Below are positions 1-6,744 of a stretch of 26,179 nt of DNA, in pieces. This DNA comes from Dehalococcoidia bacterium (GTDB taxonomy: Bacteria; Chloroflexota; Dehalococcoidia; GIF9; AB-539-J10), in NCBI GenBank assembly GCA_030626915.1, contig DAOUTC010000002.1, positions 1 through 26,179 of the forward strand, in the 5' to 3' direction. The translations under genes were made by a program, and so were the position numbers. Under the pieces are notes generated by a model, which was given only the letters and a program-made list of their open reading frames with translations, had not been told where the DNA came from and did no database searches. Each line of letters opens with the position of its first letter. Within the stretch, counting starts at the first letter, position 1.

Positions 1-132
1 AAAATAGCCCAGCTAAGGGAGGAAGACGCTGAAATCAATGAATATATCAATCGCCTGGAAAGTGGACTTAGCTTAAATGAAGAGGAGCAGGTAAGATTAG
101 CCAGGGAGGTATATGAAATTCTTGAAAAATAA
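1..132 (+). CDS. C-terminal end of an unidentified protein (partial)
   Basis: Frame 1 is open from the first base of the window to a TAA at 130-132 and gives the last 43 residues of a protein. The sequence is strongly charged and helical (it begins KIAQLREEDAEI and ends REVYEILEK), which suggests a terminal amphipathic or coiled-coil helix. The start and most of the gene lie outside the window, so no family can be assigned. The next plus-strand gene is more than 3.5 kb away, and the neighbouring minus-strand genes converge on this one. Confidence 0.6.
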   Translation, partial: KIAQLREEDAEINEYINRLESGLSLNEEEQVRLAREVYEILEK

Positions 133-250
133 GGCTAAACTGGGTTTCGCTTCAATTGCGTTTTCTTTCTTATTTACAATGCACCACCCCCAAAATCCTC
201 TCATGCTTAGCCTTCTTAGATTTTCACCAGCCGATTTCGTATAGCGTTTT

Positions 251-336
251 GCGGCTAAAAGAACCTGCCAGTAACGAAATGACGGGCAATTTGTGTGAAG
301 GTGCATAGCACTAAAGCCTTTTAGCCGCTGTTAGGC
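251..336. repeat. Long-arm inverted repeat with integron attC-like features
   Basis: The 11-bp arms GCGGCTAAAAG (251-261) and CTTTTAGCCGC (318-328) are perfect inverted copies separated by 56 bp. Immediately outside the right arm is GTTAGGC (330-336), which matches the integron core-site consensus GTTRRRY and reads GCCTAAC on the minus strand. The left flank (GTATAGCG, 239-246) is not a good partner for it. On the minus strand the element lies just after the stop of the HEPN-like gene, which is where a cassette attC would sit. A degenerate attC is one reading; a plain hairpin or terminator-like repeat is the other. Confidence 0.35.
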
Positions 337-365
337 GACGTCCCGGCATTCTTATAAGCCAAGAT

Positions 366-722
366 TCATGAAATTCTGTTACTCAGATACGTTTGAAGTG
401 GCTGAAAGTGATCTCGGGTAAGTTGATCAAATCTCTTCTGCGATGGGCGCTCTATATTATATCTAACTCTACGGCTTTCCCAATACATTATGCGGTAATT
501 CTCGGCAACAGGGCTAAGGTAGCTCGCAACATTTCTATTACGTTCAGCATGGTTCCCCGAATGGAGGTTTTTTGTCGCCAGGAAAGCTTCCACCAAGTGG
601 ACCGCTTGGTAAAATAGAACAGTGACTGCCCAATCTAAAAAGATGGTGTTTGGTTTATAAAAGCTTTCAAGAAATCTTTCATTATGTTTTACTTGATATT
701 TGTGTTCAGATAAGTCTGGCAT
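366..722 (-). CDS. HEPN-like small protein, partner of the upstream dCTP-deaminase-like fusion
   Basis: This 118-residue all-helical protein resembles bacterial HEPN-domain proteins. The matching features are an N-terminal helix with HNERFLES, the segment DWAVTVLFYQAVHLVEAFLA (about 30-49), the stretch NHAERNRNV (57-65), and a tail with RRVRYNIERP. HEPN proteins are often RNases or partners of nucleotidyltransferase-like proteins in toxin-antitoxin and defence loci. The canonical R-x4-6-H catalytic motif is not clear here, so nuclease activity is uncertain. The ATG lies 2 nt after the TAA of the upstream gene, so the two are almost certainly co-translated. It is the last gene of the unit. Family assignment is by recognition of overall pattern; function is inferred. 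Confidence 0.6.
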   Translation of the reverse strand: MPDLSEHKYQVKHNERFLESFYKPNTIFLDWAVTVLFYQAVHLVEAFLATKNLHSGNHAERNRNVASYLSPVAENYRIMYWESRRVRYNIERPSQKRFDQLTRDHFQPLQTYLSNRIS

Positions 723-724
723 GA

Positions 725-1603
725 TTAAGACCTCACTCTTCTATAGATTTCCATATAGTTGGTAGGTATGATCTTATCAAGTTCGCGACCTTTCTTTGGA
801 ACTACTAAAGAATCGAATAGTAAATTAGGAAAACGCCTCAAAAGCTCTGTCTCCACTTTAGCGATAGAAGTCTCAGCTTCGTATAGGTCGCCTTCAACTA
901 TTGTCCACAGATCGATAACACCTTCACTTACCCCCATATAAACAGCTATAACCTGAGGTATCTGAGAAACTTGCTCAACGAAAAACTTACACGCTGCATA
1001 ACTTGAAGTTAAGACACTTGGCGTGAGAAACTTTTCTGTTAATCTTTCCACCTTTTCCTCCAATCTTTTTAATCTATCATCTATTGGTGCCCAAGCAGCT
1101 ATTCGCTCCTTTATTGCTGTACTATCCTGTTCTCTTATCGTATTCTGGCTTTGATATTCTCCTTTGTAGGGTTGCTTGACTGGTTCAGATAATCTATAAA
1201 ACTCAACCGTACAAAAGGGTTCTCTATAAGATAGCTTAAGTTCATTGGCATCTAAATTATGCAATCCAACAACCAATACGCCCTCAAACCCAGGGTCTAT
1301 CTGAGGTCCGGCTAATAAAGCCAGACCTTTCCTTGCGTGAAAAGACCTTAATCCTATTCGCCCCGCAATCTTTGGCGATAATTTGACTGATTCATAGGTG
1401 CGGACAAGGATGAAATCGCCGGGCTTAATTATAAGAGGGCTTGTGGATTTAATTTCAATGCTCGCTTTCTCATGGCTTGAAAATGCTTCTTCGCCTACAC
1501 GCATATCATAACTCGCTGGCTGCAAACTTTTCTTGGAAAAATTTCTTATTATCAAATCTTTTGAATTCACTGCTTCTTGAATGTCCCTATCTGACATTAA
1601 CAT
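725..1603 (-). CDS. dCTP deaminase/dUTPase-fold protein fused to an unknown C-terminal domain
   Basis: Residues 1-140 have the order of motifs of dCTP deaminases: LQPASYDMRVG (27-37), PGDFILVRTYESVKL (61-75), RSFHARKGL (86-94) and IDPGFEG (102-108). In active enzymes the strand after IDPG carries the catalytic Glu (TLE or VLE followed by an aromatic and N). Here the equivalent is VVGLHN with Gly113, so deamination is probably lost. Residues about 157-193 look like a charged linker or coiled coil. Residues about 199-292 form a separate alpha/beta domain (VIDLWTIVEGDLYEAET, RRFPNLLFDSLVVP) that I do not recognise; its layout recalls a minimal nucleotidyltransferase without its acidic motif. At 292 aa it is much longer than a plain deaminase (about 175-195 aa). 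GGAGGTG lies 6 nt upstream of the ATG, which supports this start. It is the first gene of a pair with the HEPN-like gene. A role as nucleotide sensor or regulator is inference. Confidence 0.7.
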   Translation of the reverse strand: MLMSDRDIQEAVNSKDLIIRNFSKKSLQPASYDMRVGEEAFSSHEKASIEIKSTSPLIIKPGDFILVRTYESVKLSPKIAGRIGLRSFHARKGLALLAGPQIDPGFEGVLVVGLHNLDANELKLSYREPFCTVEFYRLSEPVKQPYKGEYQSQNTIREQDSTAIKERIAAWAPIDDRLKRLEEKVERLTEKFLTPSVLTSSYAACKFFVEQVSQIPQVIAVYMGVSEGVIDLWTIVEGDLYEAETSIAKVETELLRRFPNLLFDSLVVPKKGRELDKIIPTNYMEIYRRVRS

Positions 1604-1668
1604 TTAAACACCTCCATGCCATTTTCTTCCCCCTTTTTGCCTTGATAATCTTGTCAGGCTTAGAGTTC

Positions 1669-1677
1669 ATCATAGCA
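1669..1677 (-). promoter_or_regulatory. Candidate extended -10 promoter of the dCTP-deaminase-like/HEPN pair
   Basis: On the minus strand TGCTATGAT gives an extended -10 (TGn plus TATGAT, 5 of 6 matches to TATAAT), about 65 bp before the start of the deaminase-like gene. No good -35 is visible, as is common for extended -10 promoters. It would let the pair be transcribed separately from the DUF262 gene. Confidence 0.4.
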
Positions 1678-1707
1678 CTCTGATTATTAAAATTGCTAAT
1701 AAGTATT

Positions 1708-1749
1708 GATTAAGGACCGTCATATCCATCAGCGTGCCTTTCCTTAATC
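1708..1749. repeat. Perfect 9-bp inverted repeat between the two defence-like units
   Basis: GATTAAGGA (1708-1716) and TCCTTAATC (1741-1749) are exact reverse complements around a 24-nt loop. On the minus strand the hairpin begins at the stop codon of the 47-codon ORF and lies before the promoter candidate of the next gene pair. There is no clear U-tract, so intrinsic termination is uncertain; mRNA 3'-end stabilisation or attenuation are alternatives. Confidence 0.5.
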
Positions 1750-1887
1750 AACCAATTCCTTTTCAATATCAAGATAAACGCTGTCTATCTCCTGTTGAAT
1801 TTCTATTGTTTTCTTCAAAGTAGTGACAATCTGGCAGTAATGCTTTATATCCTCAAGGGATAACTTCCGTCTCTTTCTGTCCTTCAA
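1744..1887 (-). CDS. Small 47-codon ORF overlapping the stop of the DUF262 gene
   Basis: A frame opens with TTG at 1887 inside the TTGA overlap with the TGA stop of the DUF262 gene (1884-1886) and runs to TAA at 1744-1746. It would encode a 47-residue, highly charged, helical peptide (KDRKRRKLSLEDIKHY, then heptad-like spacing to DIEKELVD). AAGGAG directly abuts the TTG, which is too close for a normal ribosome-binding site, so expression would depend on coupling or stop-restart. The frame is also open upstream inside the DUF262 gene. It may be a real coupled small gene or a remnant; no family is recognised. Confidence 0.4.
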   Translation of the reverse strand: MKDRKRRKLSLEDIKHYCQIVTTLKKTIEIQQEIDSVYLDIEKELVD

Positions 1888-3503
1888 CTCCTTCTGAGTC
1901 TTTCCATAAATTCTGTCGATACCCTTGCCAGATTTGAAGCTCTCTCTTGAAGGAAATCTCCGTATTTATCAACACGCCAAAGATCCTGATTTGTTGGAAG
2001 TAACTGTTCTCTTAGGCGTTCCTCTTTTACACCATGTTCCTTTAAATATTCTTTAGGCTCTTTTGAATTGAATGCTCTATTCGCTTTCTCATTGAGGACT
2101 ACAATGTTTGCAAGAGCATTGATTTTTGGGTCATCGTGTAGATCTCTCAGAACTTTTCTAGGGAAGAAGTGATGCCACTCTGGTTTGAATCCCTCGTTAA
2201 GCTCATTATCGGACCGGTCATAGCCTATTCTAATGTCCTGATAAATCCAACCCTTTGCTTCATTTTTGAACGCTAGGATGTAAAGCATCAAACGCATGAA
2301 CCTCTCTGTATACTCTTCAGAATAATCATCCACGGAAAATTCAGGAGACGCACTCAATGGTTGAATCAAGCTATTTATGACATTGTCAAAAGATGTCGAC
2401 AAGTTTATTTTCTTTGTATCTTGATCTAATACAGTTAGAGCAGAACCACTATATCGCCCGTCCCGAGTTGCCAATAAAAACCAGCAAAAAGCCTTGTTGA
2501 AGAGAAAATCACTCGGAAATCTTGCTCTGAGTACGAACATAGGAATAAGGACATTATGTGCAGGTAACAATTCTGAATTTAATATCCCGTATTGGAAGAA
2601 ATTTCTTGTTACAAAAGAAATGGCTTCTTTTGTTGTTTGCCAGCGGTCATCAAATTCTCTGGATCGCTCCCAGAAAGCTTCAGGAATCTCTTTCAATCGT
2701 GCAGAACCTCCACCAATAATTGCAAATGTTCTGACAAGTATAGCTGGGTCAAGTTCAAAGCCTTTCTCTGTCAGATCTCTTAGAAATGGGTCAAATTCGT
2801 CTCGAGCCCATCCAGGCTGTTTTGCAGCAATAAGAGCACGAATTATATCGCTTTCCCTGATCCTAGTTCCTGCACTGTTTAGTCTATTAAATATCTCCGC
2901 TACATCTTCTAATTCATGGTCTACAATGATTTCGTAAATCTTGAAATCTTCTATCTTCTTAACCGACTGAAGTTTTGCATGAACCTCAGCAAACTTATTG
3001 ACCTCTCCCATTTTGGTAGCAATATCTTGGGCCAATCGGCTTAAGCCTTCATTATTCAAAGCAAGTATCTCACGCACTGAGATCCATTCGTCAGATTTTC
3101 TTCGCACAGGATTAGGAAGCCCAAATTCTAAGGAATCTTTATCCTTGCCAATATTTACCAAAACCTCATATTTCTGAAAGCATTGATTCCAATCTTTAAC
3201 ATCTTCCCACCAGTATGGCTTTTTCCCGAAAAGTAATGCCAATGATGCAACACGTTGCTGCCCATCAATTATCCATTGTTTCTGGGATTGAGTTCCTAAA
3301 GCTGATCTAGGGGAACTATAAGAGGATTCCCATAACAAAAGAGTCCCAATTGGGTAACCTCTCCAAAGAGAATCTACGAGATCCCTTGTCTTACTTGGTT
3401 TCCAGACAAATTTTCGCTGGAACTCTGGCACGTTTAGCGTGCCTAACGTTGCATCATCAATGTGTTTCACAATATCTTTGATTTCTAATCTTTGATCCTT
3501 CAT
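1884..3503 (-). CDS. DUF262 / HNH-type (GmrSD-like) protein
   Basis: This 539-residue protein has an N-terminal DUF262 (GmrS/ParB-like) domain with VPEFQRKFVWKPSKTRDLVD, YPIGTLLLWE and the hallmark WIIDGQQRVASL (about residues 76-87), where DGQQR is the nucleotide-binding or hydrolysis signature. The middle is helical. The C-terminus carries an HNH-like DUF1524-type signature: EWHHFFPRKVL followed by LANIVVLNEKANRAFNSK. This two-domain layout is that of GmrSD type IV restriction enzymes, which cut modified DNA, and of relatives such as SspE. The substrate here is unknown. AAGGAGG precedes the ATG by 7 nt. It appears full length and lies beside other defence-like genes. Confidence 0.85.
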   Translation of the reverse strand: MKDQRLEIKDIVKHIDDATLGTLNVPEFQRKFVWKPSKTRDLVDSLWRGYPIGTLLLWESSYSSPRSALGTQSQKQWIIDGQQRVASLALLFGKKPYWWEDVKDWNQCFQKYEVLVNIGKDKDSLEFGLPNPVRRKSDEWISVREILALNNEGLSRLAQDIATKMGEVNKFAEVHAKLQSVKKIEDFKIYEIIVDHELEDVAEIFNRLNSAGTRIRESDIIRALIAAKQPGWARDEFDPFLRDLTEKGFELDPAILVRTFAIIGGGSARLKEIPEAFWERSREFDDRWQTTKEAISFVTRNFFQYGILNSELLPAHNVLIPMFVLRARFPSDFLFNKAFCWFLLATRDGRYSGSALTVLDQDTKKINLSTSFDNVINSLIQPLSASPEFSVDDYSEEYTERFMRLMLYILAFKNEAKGWIYQDIRIGYDRSDNELNEGFKPEWHHFFPRKVLRDLHDDPKINALANIVVLNEKANRAFNSKEPKEYLKEHGVKEERLREQLLPTNQDLWRVDKYGDFLQERASNLARVSTEFMERLRRS

Positions 3504-3542
3504 ACTCTTACCTCCTTACTTTTTGACATGGCAGATAACCTT

Positions 3543-3570
3543 AGTATATACGAAATTCATTTTTTGTTCA
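3543..3570 (-). promoter_or_regulatory. Promoter of the DUF262 gene
   Basis: On the minus strand TGAACA (3570-3565) and TATACT (3548-3543, 5 of 6 consensus matches) are 16 bp apart. Transcription would start about 30 nt before the DUF262 ATG and include its AAGGAGG ribosome-binding site. The -35 is weak (4 of 6). Confidence 0.5.
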
Positions 3571-3676
3571 GTAGTTTGTTGCCACAGATACTGGATGCCC
3601 TGACCATTTGAAAGTTGGTTACACCTTGTGCCATCTTTTGTGTCACAGCGGCAATACCGTTAGGGTAGTGGTGTTG

Positions 3677-3682
3677 TATAAT
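3677..3682 (+). promoter_or_regulatory. Perfect -10 hexamer ahead of the DUF763 gene
   Basis: TATAAT at 3677-3682 is a perfect -10 box with no recognisable -35. A transcript would begin near 3689, close to the translational start, giving a very short leader. Confidence 0.4.
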
Positions 3683-3686
3683 ATCC

Positions 3687-4784
3687 GTGGAACAGGAGAT
3701 GCCTAGCTCGGCACAAAGAACCGGCATTGCTAACCTGCCTTTGCATTATGGTAAGGTGCCTCCGTGGCTCTTTGGGAGGATGTGTCAGCTCGCCAGGGAG
3801 ATTGCCATTGTCATTATTGACGAATTTGGGGCTGAGGAGATGCTCCGCCGCCTATCTGACCCTTTCTGGTTTCAAGCCTTTGGCTGCGTTCTGGGCTACG
3901 ACTGGCATTCCAGCGGCGTTACCACTACCGTCTGCGGCACTTTGAAGGAGGGGATGAGGGGACTAGAAAAGGAGCTGGGCTTGTTCATTGCCGGCGGCAA
4001 GGGCAGAACTTCACGAAAAACCCCTGTCGAGATAGAGAATTACGGGCACTTATTAAAGATAAATCCATCGCCTCTGGTTTATGCCAGCCGCATGTCAGCC
4101 AAAGTAGATAATTCAGCACTTCAAGATGGCTATCAGCTTTATCACCACACATTCTTCTTTACCAGAGACGGCTCCTGGGCGGTGGTTCAGCAAGGGATGA
4201 ATGAAATTAACCGCTACGCCCGGAGGTATCACTGGCTAGGAGAAAAAGTCATTGATTTTGTTTGTGAACCTGAGGCAGCTATCTGCTCCCAGGCCAGAGG
4301 CGAAGCACTGAATCTAGTAGCTTCGGAGAGCACACAAGCAAGGAATGTCATTGCCCACATTGCCTCTGAGGAAAAGCCAGAAAAAATTGTAAGCCGACTG
4401 AAAAAGCTGAAAACTTTAGATTTACTTCGACGACCTTATTTAAGGCCTGATGATATTCATCCTGATAGGCTAAACAAGATATTCCTCAGCACCTATGAGC
4501 ATAAGCCACGGAATTTTGAGTCGCTGCTGGGACTTAAAGGAGTAGGGCCAAAAACGCTTCGTGCTTTAAGCCTTATCTCAGAATTAGTTTACGAAACACC
4601 GGTTAGCCTGCGTGACCCAGCGAGTTACAGTTTTGCTCATGGTGGCAAGGATGGTTATCCCTATCCTGTGGACAGGAAGACTTATGACAGCAGCATCCAA
4701 TTTCTGGCTCAGGCGGTAGACAAAGCCAGAATTGGAAGTAGAGAGAAGCTTGACGCCTTCAGGCGCTTGAAGGCATGGCAGTGA
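3687..4784 (+). CDS. DUF763 domain protein with helix-hairpin-helix
   Basis: The 365-residue product matches DUF763 over nearly its full length: RTGIANLPLHYGKVPPWLF (11-29), LRRLSDPFWFQAFGCVLGYD (53-72), WHSSGVTTT (73-81), AGGKGRTSRKTPVEI (102-116) and a C-terminal helix-hairpin-helix LLGLKGVGPKTLRAL (280-294). The biochemical role of DUF763 is not established. The helix-hairpin-helix argues for DNA binding, and the conserved WHSSG and GGKG segments suggest an enzyme. The start is uncertain: GTG at 3687 has no ribosome-binding site, while ATG at 3699 follows AGGAG with no spacer; the family motif begins at residue 11, so both preserve the domain. The next gene on the same strand encodes a Cas4-like nuclease, which fits a DNA-processing role. 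Confidence 0.85.
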   Translation: MEQEMPSSAQRTGIANLPLHYGKVPPWLFGRMCQLAREIAIVIIDEFGAEEMLRRLSDPFWFQAFGCVLGYDWHSSGVTTTVCGTLKEGMRGLEKELGLFIAGGKGRTSRKTPVEIENYGHLLKINPSPLVYASRMSAKVDNSALQDGYQLYHHTFFFTRDGSWAVVQQGMNEINRYARRYHWLGEKVIDFVCEPEAAICSQARGEALNLVASESTQARNVIAHIASEEKPEKIVSRLKKLKTLDLLRRPYLRPDDIHPDRLNKIFLSTYEHKPRNFESLLGLKGVGPKTLRALSLISELVYETPVSLRDPASYSFAHGGKDGYPYPVDRKTYDSSIQFLAQAVDKARIGSREKLDAFRRLKAWQ

Positions 4785-4803
4785 AAATTATAGCAAGAAG
4801 TGT

Positions 4804-4876
4804 GAGATTGCTTCACCCATCACCCTCACCTTAATCCTCTCCCTTGACGGGAGAGGAAATTTGCCTCGCAATGACA
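4804..4876. repeat. Dispersed hairpin repeat, copy 1, nested between halves of another short repeat
   Basis: The core CACCCTCACCTTAATCCTCT (from 4821) is followed by a perfect stem CCTCTCCC (4836-4843) and GGGAGAGG (4849-4856) with a 5-nt loop. The core recurs at 7229-7264. It is bracketed by GAGATTGCTTC (4804-4814) and CTCGCAATGACA (4865-4876). These contain ATTGC and GCAAT as inverted partners and look like the two ends of a second repeat family. The element lies between the DUF763 gene and the Cas4-like gene and may act as a weak terminator. Confidence 0.65.
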
Positions 4877-4901
4877 TAGTGAAGTTATTCTTGCAAGATA
4901 C

Positions 4902-4907
4902 TATAAT
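4902..4907 (+). promoter_or_regulatory. Perfect -10 hexamer ahead of the Cas4-like gene
   Basis: TATAAT at 4902-4907 lies 16 bp before the ATG at 4924. No matching -35 at 16-18 bp spacing is visible. The predicted leader is about 10 nt and has no Shine-Dalgarno sequence. Confidence 0.35.
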
Positions 4908-4923
4908 GTAGAGCAACAGCAAA

Positions 4924-6264
4924 ATGGCTGAGTTTGATATCGCATCTTATGTATCCCACATCGAGGCTAACAGGTCAGTTAAGGATGCCTTAATGCAAAA
5001 GTTAAGGGCGCGCCGGCCTCCGTATCATATCTCAGTAACCGACCTTATTAATCTGAAGCAGGCATACTTTAGAAGAAAATATCCGGAGATAGTCCCTCCT
5101 TTAGAAAAACGGCAGCTTATGTGGGCTGGTACCGGGTTTCATAAAAATTTTGGCTCCGCCGTTTCCAGCGAGGAATACCTGGAACAGTTTGTAGAGGCCG
5201 AGGGCATAGTGGGCAAAATTGACATCTACGAAAACATACCTGTAGAAGTGAAAACGACATCAACGACGGTAAATACAGGAGATTTGCTGAAGTATAGACC
5301 AACTTATGTTGAGCAGCTTGGCATATATTGTGCCATGGTCAATTCCAGCCAGGGTAAAATCATCGTCTACCAGCGACAGGAACAAGAATCACCCCAGGTT
5401 CCCCTTACGGTTTACCATATTACCTTTCCCGATTTGGAAGCAATCCGAGATGAAATGCAACGAAGGCGGAACCTGTTAACACAAGCACTCATCTCAAATG
5501 ACCCCAGTAACCTCCCTATCTGCGCCTGGTTTGGTAAGAGGTGTGATTATTCAGAGGTATGTGACTGCAAGACTAGCTCAGTGCTGTTATCATACAAGAT
5601 TGCTGAGTTAGCGGGACAAATCCAGGTTGATGATGTCACCTGTCAGCAACTTCTTGATAAGCTTGCCGCGCCACAGCCATACCAACTATTCCGAATCAAC
5701 GACGCTGTCTTTCCTCGCAAGACATACTTTAAACGCCTCAAATCACAAGAAATCACAACTGAAGAGGAAGAATTACGGCAGGAGAAGGAGGAGCATCTCC
5801 GTTCCATGGATGAGCTAGGTTTTCTGGATGCGCTCCGTGAGGCTCTGCGATATGGAGTGCCAGGTGAAGTACAAAATATTCCTATCCAGTGTGCAGCATT
5901 GAGTGACCTGGTTCACATTCGCCAGAATTTGCCTACAATCGAACGAGTTACAAAATTTCGCTCACTGGTTGAGAGACAGCGGCTAGCAGGGGCATTTCCT
6001 CATTACTTCCTCCGCCTGGGATTCGAGTGTGCGCTAACGGACCATCCGCAAGGTAGGCTATTGCTTTACTATGCTAAGGTTCCCAGCGAGGAGGCCAAAT
6101 TGATGGTTTATGATGTAACTTTTAGAAATTTGAGTACTGTTAAGGCTGAAGTGCTGCATCGTGTTGAGTTTTTGGCAAAAGCCACATCGCCAGGGCAGCT
6201 TCCAAGATGCCCCTCATGGATGTGTCCCAACTGCAGCTTTAGAAGCGAGTGTGTCGAGATTTAG
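4924..6264 (+). CDS. Cas4/RecB-like PD-(D/E)XK protein with a degenerate second copy
   Basis: The N-terminal half of this 446-residue protein has the Cas4/RecB-family nuclease layout: GTGFHKNF with His73, GKIDIYENIPVEVK with Asp100, Glu108 and Lys110, and EQLGIY with Gln131 and Tyr135. Cys200, 207, 213 and 215 follow and may bind an Fe-S cluster. The second half (about 300-446) repeats this plan: FLRLGFECAL resembles VEQLGIYCAM, LMVYDVTFRNL resembles LTVYHITFPDL, and a tail follows with Cys429, 434, 437 and 443. In the second copy the D...E-x-K residues are replaced (GEVQNIPIQCAAL), so only the first copy should be catalytic. There is no cas1, cas2 or repeat array nearby, so a CRISPR role is not supported. 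A DNA repair or defence exonuclease is more likely. The ATG lacks a clear ribosome-binding site. Confidence 0.75.
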   Translation: MAEFDIASYVSHIEANRSVKDALMQKLRARRPPYHISVTDLINLKQAYFRRKYPEIVPPLEKRQLMWAGTGFHKNFGSAVSSEEYLEQFVEAEGIVGKIDIYENIPVEVKTTSTTVNTGDLLKYRPTYVEQLGIYCAMVNSSQGKIIVYQRQEQESPQVPLTVYHITFPDLEAIRDEMQRRRNLLTQALISNDPSNLPICAWFGKRCDYSEVCDCKTSSVLLSYKIAELAGQIQVDDVTCQQLLDKLAAPQPYQLFRINDAVFPRKTYFKRLKSQEITTEEEELRQEKEEHLRSMDELGFLDALREALRYGVPGEVQNIPIQCAALSDLVHIRQNLPTIERVTKFRSLVERQRLAGAFPHYFLRLGFECALTDHPQGRLLLYYAKVPSEEAKLMVYDVTFRNLSTVKAEVLHRVEFLAKATSPGQLPRCPSWMCPNCSFRSECVEI

Positions 6265-6303
6265 CTCGAGAAAGTAATTTGCTCTTATTGGTTCTTAAAC
6301 ACC

Positions 6304-6332
6304 TTGATATGATGGAGGAGATACAACATAAT
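6304..6332 (+). promoter_or_regulatory. Promoter of the ABM-domain gene
   Basis: TTGATA (6304-6309) and CATAAT (6327-6332) are separated by 17 bp and match the sigma-70 consensus at 5 of 6 positions each. Transcription would start about 27 nt before the ATG at 6366. Confidence 0.6.
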
Positions 6333-6365
6333 ATAGCTTAAAAATAATAATTTGGGGGTGTAGCA

Positions 6366-6662
6366 ATGATGAGAGTCATTATAAACCGTCAAATAAGGAA
6401 GGACACTGAGGCTAAAGTAAAAGAGGCACTCATAGACCTCAGGACAGCTGCACTGCATCAACCTGGATACATTACGGGTGAAACTCTAGTGAATACTGCT
6501 GACCCCCGTAATATTTTAATTATAAGTACGTGGGCTTCTCTAGAGCACTGGAGAGCATGGCAAGAAAATCAGCAACGCATAGAGTTAACTGGGCGGCTTA
6601 ACCAGTTTCTTTTGTCAGAAGAGCAAACTTCTACCTATTATGTAGTCGAAGCAGAGAGGTAA
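6366..6662 (+). CDS. Antibiotic biosynthesis monooxygenase (ABM) domain protein
   Basis: The 98-residue product has the ferredoxin-like ABM/YgiN fold signature. It opens with MRVIINRQIRKDTEAKVKEA, continues with LRTAALHQPGYITGETLVN (helix, then the conserved PGY and strand), then NILIISTWASLEHWRAW, where strand and WxSxEHW-like motif are typical, and ends in a helical tail. Members include small monooxygenases, haem-degrading proteins and quinol monooxygenases, usually dimeric; the substrate cannot be told from sequence. The ribosome-binding site GGGGGTG lies about 7 nt before the first of two consecutive ATG codons. It stands alone between the Cas4-like gene and cvpA. Confidence 0.8.
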   Translation: MMRVIINRQIRKDTEAKVKEALIDLRTAALHQPGYITGETLVNTADPRNILIISTWASLEHWRAWQENQQRIELTGRLNQFLLSEEQTSTYYVVEAER

Positions 6663-6744
6663 AACTATAGTCAAATTAAAAAATCGGCTGCGCCGTAGCT
6701 GCATATTTTTGCTGTTCTTTTAGCTTGAACCCCAATGGGCCAAG

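Noticed and set aside
97..306. 69-codon minus-strand ORF
   Set aside because: It overlaps the real plus-strand partial gene and the attC-like hairpin, has no ribosome-binding site and no recognisable domain.
4924..6264. CRISPR-Cas adaptation gene cas4
   Set aside because: No cas1, cas2, other cas genes or repeat-spacer array is in the window; only Cas4-like nuclease motifs are present.
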